From Sulfurospirillum sp. UBA1314 (GTDB lineage Bacteria; Campylobacterota; Campylobacteria; Campylobacterales; Sulfurospirillaceae): a DNA stretch of 5,504 bases. Under the pieces are notes generated by a model. That model was not told the origin of the DNA. It made no database searches and was given only the letters and a program-made list of their open reading frames with translations. Location of the stretch: assembly GCA_002307095.1 (NCBI GenBank), contig DBTO01000052.1, positions 1-5,504 of the forward strand, in the 5' to 3' direction. Positions 1 through 5,504 of the stretch are shown here, in pieces. Both the position numbers and the translations under genes were made by a program. Position 1 is the first letter of the stretch. Each line of letters opens with the position of its first letter.

Positions 1-1256
1 GTAGTGGTGGCAGAGAGTATTCTATAGGGTTGGCACTTAAGCGAGACCCCAATGTAACCGAAATTTTTTTCGCACCCGGAAACGGTGCAACCCCACAACT
101 TGGTCGCAATGTTACATGTAAAGATTATGAAGCTTTGGCGGATTTTGCCAAAGAAAACGGTATTGATCTGACCGTTGTAGGCCCTGAAACTGCTTTGGTG
201 GATGGTATCGTCGATAGTTTTAAAGCCAAAGGCCTTGTCATTTTTGGCGCGTCTAAATCAGCCGCTCGTTTAGAGGGCTCAAAAATATTTATGAAAAACT
301 TCCTCTCTCGTTATCAGATTCCGACTGCAAAATTTATCGAAACCAGCGATGCCCAAAAAGCCAATGATTTTATCGAAACGCTAGAGCTTCCAATCGTCGT
401 CAAAGCCGATGGTTTGTGTGCCGGCAAAGGCGTTATCATCGCGCAAAGTAAAGAAGAAGCCAAAGAGGCTGTGGCGGATATGCTCAGTGGAAAAAGCTTC
501 GGCGATGCTGGACTTGGTGTGGTTGTGGAAGAGTTTTTAGATGGGTATGAGCTCTCGTTATTTGTGATTTGCGATGGCGTGGATTATAAAATCCTCCCAG
601 CAGCGCAAGATCATAAACGCCTCAAAGACAACGACATTGGTCCTAATACGGGTGGTATGGGTGCGTATGCGCCAACGCCATTGATTGATGATGAGCTCTA
701 TAAAAAAGTGGAAGAGCGCGTTATTAAGCCAACATTAGCAGGGATGCAAAATGAAAATGCTCCGTTTGAGGGTGTTTTGTTTATTGGCTTGATGATCGTA
801 AAAAATGAGCCGATTGTTTTAGAGTACAACGTTCGTTTTGGCGATCCTGAGTGTGAAATCTTGATGCCACTGTTAAAAACCCCTGCAAGTGAGCTTTTTT
901 ACAAAGCTGCCACAGGCAATCTTAAAAACTTAAACATCGAATTTTTTAACAAATACGCGATTGCTGTGGTGATGGCGAGTGAAAATTATCCGTATGGAAA
1001 TTCAAAACCTGCTGAAATTATTATCGATAAAAATGTACATGCAGGCTTGGAAAATACCCATATTTCGTATGCCGGTGTCAGCCTTGAAGAGGGTAAACTT
1101 TATGCCACAGGTGGACGTGTTCTTTTGTGCGTCGGTGTGGGAGAGAGCATTAAAGAGGCACGCGAATGTGCCTATTTACTGTGCGGGCAAGTCCATTTTG
1201 CAGGCAAACAGTTTAGAAGCGACATCGCGTATCAGGCACTTAAATATGACAAATGA
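1..1256 (+). CDS. purD: Phosphoribosylamine--glycine ligase (GAR synthetase), 5'-truncated by window edge
   Basis: PurD joins glycine to 5-phosphoribosylamine using ATP, the second step of purine synthesis, in the cytoplasm. The reading frame is already open at base 3 and encodes SGGREYSIG, the family's N-terminal nucleotide-fold motif. The true start therefore lies about 7-8 codons upstream of the window, and the TTG at 30 is an internal leucine. Visible motifs are PGNGAT (75-92), the ATP-grasp strand [11 protein letters not shown] (402-434), the [13 protein letters not shown] loop (about 636-674) and the metal-binding [13 protein letters not shown] (about 819-857). The 417 complete codons plus the missing start give about 425 residues, normal for the family (E. 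coli is about 429). No internal stop or frameshift is seen. The last 11 nt overlap the next gene, which suggests coupled translation. Its promoter is not in the window. Confidence 0.97.
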   Translation, partial: SGGREYSIGLALKRDPNVTEIFFAPGNGATPQLGRNVTCKDYEALADFAKENGIDLTVVGPETALVDGIVDSFKAKGLVIFGASKSAARLEGSKIFMKNFLSRYQIPTAKFIETSDAQKANDFIETLELPIVVKADGLCAGKGVIIAQSKEEAKEAVADMLSGKSFGDAGLGVVVEEFLDGYELSLFVICDGVDYKILPAAQDHKRLKDNDIGPNTGGMGAYAPTPLIDDELYKKVEERVIKPTLAGMQNENAPFEGVLFIGLMIVKNEPIVLEYNVRFGDPECEILMPLLKTPASELFYKAATGNLKNLNIEFFNKYAIAVVMASENYPYGNSKPAEIIIDKNVHAGLENTHISYAGVSLEEGKLYATGGRVLLCVGVGESIKEARECAYLLCGQVHFAGKQFRSDIAYQALKYDK

Positions 1257-1701
1257 TGAGTTGATCGAAAAGTTTGAGAGTGAAAATATTACACTAGCCT
1301 CACTTCAAAAAAGAGGTTTAGCGTATACGATCGATGAAATTTTGATCTCTGTTTTATTTGCGGTGATCTATTTTGATCAGATTCCAGACAACATGAGTAC
1401 GGAAGAGATGATCGGAGCAATTAATAGCCTTTTTGGGTATGTCATTGTTTTAAAAGTGATTTATCAGAGCTATTTTGTGTGGATGTATGGGGCAACTTTG
1501 GGTAAAATTGCGATGAAAATTAGAGTGATTTCCACGGACGATTTGGAAAAACCTTCTTTTATGCTATCGCTGAGTCGAGCAGCTGTTAGAATTATCAGTG
1601 AGTCTATATTTTATTTAGGTTTTGTATGGGCCGCTTTAAATCCAAAAAGAGAGACATGGCATGATAAAGTTGCCAATACATTGGTGGTCAATGCGAACTA
1701 A
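1246..1701 (+). CDS. RDD family integral membrane protein
   Basis: This is a 151-residue inner-membrane protein of the RDD family; its function is unknown. Seen in the sequence: RGLAYTIDE (residues 23-31) carries the family's Arg and Asp; a first hydrophobic helix spans about 29-43, a second about 60-81, and a third about 112-131. [13 protein letters not shown] (84-96) and [14 protein letters not shown] (135-148) match the conserved RDD segments (TxGK...R.., WHDKxAxT.VV). The short polar N-terminus and acidic 45-56 loop are not distinctive. ATG 1246 was chosen because it precedes the conserved part by about 20 residues. Reading further upstream in this frame only enters purD coding sequence. 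No clear Shine-Dalgarno is seen; the start sits inside the end of purD (11-nt overlap), so reinitiation by ribosomes finishing purD is likely. Its own end overlaps lptD by 11 nt. A role in the envelope alongside LptD is an inference from position only. Confidence 0.9.
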   Translation: MTNDELIEKFESENITLASLQKRGLAYTIDEILISVLFAVIYFDQIPDNMSTEEMIGAINSLFGYVIVLKVIYQSYFVWMYGATLGKIAMKIRVISTDDLEKPSFMLSLSRAAVRIISESIFYLGFVWAALNPKRETWHDKVANTLVVNAN

Positions 1702-1753
1702 ATTTTTTCTTTTACTGATGCTTTCACTCGGAAGCTTATGGGCAGCTGCGGCA
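1691..1753 (+). other. Sec signal peptide coding segment of LptD
   Basis: Residues 1-21 begin with a basic MRTK, continue with a hydrophobic core of Leu, Phe and Met, and end in LWAAAA before QKTPQD. This is the three-part layout of a signal peptidase I substrate. Cleavage is expected in the Ala run (after residue 19, 20 or 21); the exact bond cannot be fixed by eye. No lipobox cysteine is present, so it is not a lipoprotein signal. Confidence 0.75.
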
Positions 1754-3805
1754 CAGAAAACACCTCAAGATGTTGAAGTGCTGGCAGAAAATGTATCTAA
1801 AGAAGGTACATTGGTGCATGCCGTTGGCAATGTGGTGCTGTATAGTCCGAAGTATCTAATTACGGCCGATGAAGCTTACTACGACCAAGAGAGTAGCGAT
1901 TTAGAGCTTTTTGGCAATATTACGATGCTAGAGGGTGTGAATTATGCTTCGCGCTCGGGGCATACTAAGATTAATCTTAATACGGACAAAGGTGTCTCCG
2001 ACCCACTCTTCTTTTTCGATGAGAGTTCCAATGTATGGATTAAATGTGAAAATGCTATTTTAAATCCTGAGACCTACATTACGCAAAAATCCATTGTATC
2101 AAGCTGTAATACCCAAGATCCTGATTGGAAAATCGTATTTACGACCGGTGAATTTGATAAAGAAAACAAGTGGTTACACCTGTATAATCCTGTTTTTTAT
2201 GCCAACGATATTCCGGTACTGTATCTGCCTTATTTTTCATTTACGACCGATAAAACAAGGCGTACAGGACTGTTGAAACCCGAATTTGGGATGAGCAGCA
2301 CCGAGGGTTTTTATTATATGCAACCCATCTATTATGCACCTGATGTGGACTATGACGTAGAGCTTCGTCCTCAGATCCGAACGAGCAGAGGCGAAGGAAT
2401 GTATGGGACGTACCGTTTTGTTGATTCAAAATATTCCCATGGTGAAATCACAACGGGTTATTTTAAAGAACAAACTTCTTATGCGGAAGATGAAAATCTT
2501 AAAAATAGCTCCCATTATGGCTTACGTGTTATGTACGATCGAAGCCAACTTCTGAGTACAAAATACGATAATCTTGAAGATGGTCTTTGGCTTGATCTTA
2601 ACTATCTTAACGACATTGACTATTTCAATACGATGCGAAATGAAACACTGAGTTATGACAGGCTTGTCACGTCACGTCTTAACTATTATATTAAGCAAGA
2701 TCAAGACTATTTTGGACTTTATGCGAAGTATTATATTGATACCTCCAAATTATCCAATGATACAACATTACAAGAGTTACCGACCCTTCATTATCACCAT
2801 TTTACATCGCCGTTACTCTTCGATAATGTGCTCTACAGTCTCGATTATAAAGCCAACAATTATACGCGCCAAGAGGGTGTGACTGCCTTTCAAAATCAAG
2901 TGGATGCCCCCTTTACTTTATACTTCTCACTTTTACAAGATTATTTACATGTAAGTGTTTCCGAAAACATTTATGCGTCACATATTGCCTATGGTAACGA
3001 TGATACTGAAGATAACGAAGGAAAGTATTGGAGGAATTACCATAAATTCTCACTCTATACAGAACTGGCGAAACCGTACGATAATTTTTACCATACGATG
3101 TATATTGGACTTGACCATATTATCCCTAGTACGGAGAATGAAAATGGGTATATTGCTGATTTTATTGCCCTCAATACCCTTGCGAAAAGTACCTCATTAA
3201 CCCTAAAAGAGTTTTTTTACAATAGTGATGGTGAGAAAAAAATCAGTCATAAATTAGTACAGTTTTACTATGATGATTACGACTACAAGTATGGCGATTT
3301 GGAAAATGACCTTAAATACCATTACACAGATCAAATTTCATTCGGTCATAACCTCTCGTATTCGAATGAATTTAGTAAAATTTCACGGAATCAAGTTTCC
3401 ATTAATTACGCCGATGAGCTCTATTCAACATCGCTTCGTTACACCTATCAAGATTCGGTGTATAAAGAAAATACAATCTACAAAATAACCGAAAGTACGA
3501 CTACGGATAAAGACTATAGCTATGTGACATTGTATGCCGATACCAAATACTTTACGCACTATAATGTTTTCGCAAGTGTAAATTATGATGTGCAAACAGA
3601 CGAGTTTCGATCGTGGGCATTTGGTTTTAAAAAGACGTTGAAATGTTGGGATTACTCTATTCAATACAGAGATACGACAACACCAAAACTTACAAGTTCT
3701 AGCATAGATTCGGTCAATAGACAAGGCATTATGTTCCAATTTAATATCTATCCGATGGGCAGTGTTGGTTATGACTTCTCAAAAGAGTCAGAGCAAAAAT
3801 TATAA
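1691..3805 (+). CDS. lptD: LPS-assembly outer-membrane protein LptD (Imp/OstA)
   Basis: LptD, with the lipoprotein LptE, is the outer-membrane translocon that places lipopolysaccharide on the cell surface. The product has 704 residues (E. coli 784). Residues 1-21 are a signal peptide. Residues about 27-115 form an OstA/LptA-like periplasmic domain. LHLYNPVFYANDIPVLYLPY (163-181 region) and RRTGLLKPEFG (190-200) lead into the beta barrel, about 205-704, which is Tyr-rich with alternating polar and aromatic residues and ends in FQFNIYPMGSVGYDF. P212 and P227 are 15 residues apart, like the E. coli gate prolines P231/P246. There are only three cysteines: C119, C139 and C652. ATG 1691 was chosen over ATG 1661 because it begins directly at [10 protein letters not shown], a standard signal peptide; the upstream start would add [10 protein letters not shown]. 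Neither start has a good Shine-Dalgarno. The gene overlaps the RDD gene by 11 nt. No LptE gene is visible in the window. Confidence 0.95.
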   Translation: MRTKFFLLLMLSLGSLWAAAAQKTPQDVEVLAENVSKEGTLVHAVGNVVLYSPKYLITADEAYYDQESSDLELFGNITMLEGVNYASRSGHTKINLNTDKGVSDPLFFFDESSNVWIKCENAILNPETYITQKSIVSSCNTQDPDWKIVFTTGEFDKENKWLHLYNPVFYANDIPVLYLPYFSFTTDKTRRTGLLKPEFGMSSTEGFYYMQPIYYAPDVDYDVELRPQIRTSRGEGMYGTYRFVDSKYSHGEITTGYFKEQTSYAEDENLKNSSHYGLRVMYDRSQLLSTKYDNLEDGLWLDLNYLNDIDYFNTMRNETLSYDRLVTSRLNYYIKQDQDYFGLYAKYYIDTSKLSNDTTLQELPTLHYHHFTSPLLFDNVLYSLDYKANNYTRQEGVTAFQNQVDAPFTLYFSLLQDYLHVSVSENIYASHIAYGNDDTEDNEGKYWRNYHKFSLYTELAKPYDNFYHTMYIGLDHIIPSTENENGYIADFIALNTLAKSTSLTLKEFFYNSDGEKKISHKLVQFYYDDYDYKYGDLENDLKYHYTDQISFGHNLSYSNEFSKISRNQVSINYADELYSTSLRYTYQDSVYKENTIYKITESTTTDKDYSYVTLYADTKYFTHYNVFASVNYDVQTDEFRSWAFGFKKTLKCWDYSIQYRDTTTPKLTSSSIDSVNRQGIMFQFNIYPMGSVGYDFSKESEQKL

Positions 3806-3825
3806 ATTAAAATTGAGTAAAATCG

Positions 3826-3831
3826 AAGGAG
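3826..3831 (+). promoter_or_regulatory. Shine-Dalgarno of pnp
   Basis: AAGGAG lies 7 nt upstream of the GTG at 3839. It is the best ribosome binding site in the window and decides the pnp start: the following residues, [12 protein letters not shown], align with the usual PNPase N-terminus. It shows that pnp is translated independently, unlike the two coupled genes upstream. Confidence 0.9.
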
Positions 3832-3838
3832 AATACGC

Positions 3839-5504
3839 GTGGAATATAAAATTAGAGTGAATAATCAAGAAGAGATTTACGATCTGGGCAAAGTTGCAAA
3901 GCAAGCTGCAGGTGCAGTGTTATTAAAAATCAAAAATACCGTTATTTTAGCAACCGTTGCACGAGACGATAACCAAGTCGCTGAAAATTTTGTACCTCTT
4001 ACGGTGCAATATGTTGAAAAAACCTACGCTGTTGGGAAAATCCCCGGTGGTTACTTTAAACGTGAGACAAAACCCGGTGATTTTGAAACATTGACGTCAC
4101 GTGTGATTGACAGAAGCCTTCGCCCCCTTTTCCCTAAAGGGTATGCGTACCCAACGCAAATTGTTGTTTTTGTCTTAAGCTGCGATCCTGAAGTCGATCT
4201 TCAAGTAGCAGCCCTTAACGCTGCAAGTGCTGCTCTGTACCTCTCTGATATTCCAGTTAATAAAGCAGTTGCCGGTGTGCGTATTGGTTATATTGATGGA
4301 CAATACGTTGTTAACCCAACAAATTCTGCGCTTAAAACAAGTACATTAGATCTTTATGTTGCCGGTACTAAAGAAGAGCTTTTGATGATTGAAATGCGCT
4401 CCATTGCTTCCATGGAGACGATGAGTCTTCCTATCATGGCGATTGATCCAATGCTTGATCCTAGCCTTGCAGGGAGTATTATTTCAAAGCAATCGGTGAA
4501 TGAGTTTGATGAAGATGCCATCGTTGCAGCGATTGATAAAGCACAAAGTGCGATTACTGAAGCAACAACGGCGTATGAGAGTACATTTAAACCTCTTAAA
4601 AAAGAGGATGCGGTACTTGATTATAAACAAGATTTAGCGAATGATTCTATTTTTGCTTACGTTGATGAGTTTTACAAAGAAGAAGTAAACAATGCGATCA
4701 ACCAAATGGCAAAAAGTGAGCGTGCAAGCGAGCTTGGAAAAATTGTTACCAAAATTTTAAGTGATGAAGTAGCCGTCTTAGAAGGCTGGAGTAAAGAGTT
4801 AGTGGACAGCGTTGTCCAAGCTTATAAAAAGAAAATCGTTAGAGAAATGATCATTGAAAAACGTGTGCGTGCCGATGGTAGAAAGCTTGATGAAATCAGA
4901 CCGATTAGCATTGAAACCAATATTTTACCACTTGCGCATGGTTCATGCCTCTTTACCCGTGGTCAAACACAAGCTCTTGCCGTTATAACACTAGGTAATG
5001 ATAAAGATGCACAAATGTACGATCTTCTGACGGAAAAAAACACCATTAATGATACCTTTATGGTGAATTATAACTTCCCAGGATTTTCAGTGGGAGAAGC
5101 TTCTCCACTTCGAGGTCCGGGACGTAGAGAGTTAGGACATGGCAATCTAGCTCGTCGTGCACTTGAACCTGTTTTAGATAGAAATCGCTTGCAAACCATT
5201 CGTTTGGTCTCTGAAATCTTAGAATCGAATGGCTCTTCTTCTATGGCAACGATTTGTGGTGGTGCATTGGCACTTAAGGCTGCTGGTATCACTCTTGAAA
5301 AACTCGTAGCGGGCATTGCAATGGGACTCATTTTTGAAGGTGATAAACATGCGGTTCTGAGTGACATCATGGGCTTGGAAGATCACGATGGCGATATGGA
5401 CTTTAAAGTTGCAGGAACACGTGATGGTATTACTGCTCTTCAAATGGACATTAAGCTTGGTGGTATTTCACGTGATGTGCTTAAAGAAGCTTTGTACCAA
5501 GCCA
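3839..5504 (+). CDS. pnp: Polyribonucleotide nucleotidyltransferase (PNPase), 3'-truncated by window edge
   Basis: PNPase degrades RNA 3' to 5' with phosphate, as a trimer in the cytoplasm. The frame opens with GTG and runs 555 codons without a stop to the window end. About 150-170 residues, including the KH and S1 RNA-binding domains, should follow. The first RNase PH domain covers about 1-230; YFKRE (72-76) takes the place of the E. coli FFRR loop, followed by [18 protein letters not shown] helical linker covers about 235-335. The second, catalytic PH domain starts near [13 protein letters not shown]. It has R429-R430 with H434, the phosphate-binding S466-S467-S468 in ESNGSSSMA, and D515, D521 and K523 in [10 protein letters not shown], matching E. 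coli D486, D492 and K494. All these residues are intact. It follows lptD after 33 nt with no visible terminator, so it may share the upstream transcript. GTG plus a strong Shine-Dalgarno fits moderate, independent translation. Confidence 0.98.
   Translation, partial: MEYKIRVNNQEEIYDLGKVAKQAAGAVLLKIKNTVILATVARDDNQVAENFVPLTVQYVEKTYAVGKIPGGYFKRETKPGDFETLTSRVIDRSLRPLFPKGYAYPTQIVVFVLSCDPEVDLQVAALNAASAALYLSDIPVNKAVAGVRIGYIDGQYVVNPTNSALKTSTLDLYVAGTKEELLMIEMRSIASMETMSLPIMAIDPMLDPSLAGSIISKQSVNEFDEDAIVAAIDKAQSAITEATTAYESTFKPLKKEDAVLDYKQDLANDSIFAYVDEFYKEEVNNAINQMAKSERASELGKIVTKILSDEVAVLEGWSKELVDSVVQAYKKKIVREMIIEKRVRADGRKLDEIRPISIETNILPLAHGSCLFTRGQTQALAVITLGNDKDAQMYDLLTEKNTINDTFMVNYNFPGFSVGEASPLRGPGRRELGHGNLARRALEPVLDRNRLQTIRLVSEILESNGSSSMATICGGALALKAAGITLEKLVAGIAMGLIFEGDKHAVLSDIMGLEDHDGDMDFKVAGTRDGITALQMDIKLGGISRDVLKEALYQA

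Noticed and set aside
30..32. TTG as the start of purD.
   Set aside because: The frame is open upstream to base 3 and encodes SGGREYSIG, the conserved PurD N-terminus, so this TTG is an internal leucine and the gene begins outside the window.
979..1245. N-terminal extension of the RDD protein by 89 codons to an ATG at 979.
   Set aside because: It lies wholly inside the conserved C-terminal part of purD in another frame, has no RDD similarity, and ATG 1246 gives a normal family length.
2667..2680. Short GTCAC tandem-like repeat (TGTCACGTCACGTC) in lptD.
   Set aside because: It is only about two and a half 5-nt units, with no further copies nearby, and is explained by coding of LVTSRL; too short to be a phase-variation tract.
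2241..3739. Antisense and alternate-frame open frames of 60-104 codons within lptD.
   Set aside because: All lie inside a continuous, recognisable LptD frame and show no domain, ribosome site or conserved-protein character.
5068..5443. Two antisense open frames (5068-5370 and 5219-5443).
   Set aside because: They mirror the highly conserved catalytic PNPase domain, have no plausible ribosome site or recognisable domain, and their composition follows from pnp codons.
1..5504. A hidden defence, mobile or otherwise undescribed system.
   Set aside because: The four genes are housekeeping or a known family, fill the window with overlaps, and share similar codon usage. I saw no repeats, integrase, transposase or unexplained gap.

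Overview
The window looks like ordinary housekeeping chromosome from a Campylobacterota (epsilonproteobacterial) species. A free-living, Sulfurospirillum-like organism is my best guess. The reasons are a moderately AT-rich composition, many AAA, TTT and GAT codons, tightly packed overlapping genes, an lptD product that makes it Gram-negative, and a PNPase with an [22 protein letters not shown] segment that I recall from Campylobacter relatives. The genus is a guess; the class-level call is firmer.

All genes lie on the + strand and fill the window almost completely. Bases 1-1256 hold purD (purine synthesis), cut off at its 5' end. Bases 1246-1701 hold a small RDD-family membrane protein. Bases 1691-3805 hold lptD, the outer-membrane LPS translocon, with a signal peptide. 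Bases 3839-5504 hold pnp (polynucleotide phosphorylase), cut off at its 3' end before the KH and S1 domains. purD/RDD and RDD/lptD each overlap by 11 nt, so these three are probably one transcript with coupled translation. A 33-nt spacer with a strong Shine-Dalgarno (AAGGAG) separates lptD from pnp. No gene-free stretch exceeds 33 nt.

The genes do not form one pathway: they cover purine synthesis, an unassigned inner-membrane protein, LPS export to the cell surface, and RNA decay. The one pairing that may be functional is the RDD protein with LptD, which are tightly coupled and both act in the envelope. I found no RNA gene, mobile element, CRISPR array, terminator or foreign-looking segment. 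I also found no convincing undescribed system. The points worth a second look are the reduced cysteine set and conserved gate prolines of LptD, the coupled RDD gene, and the pnp leader, which lacks the rpsO linkage known from enterobacteria.
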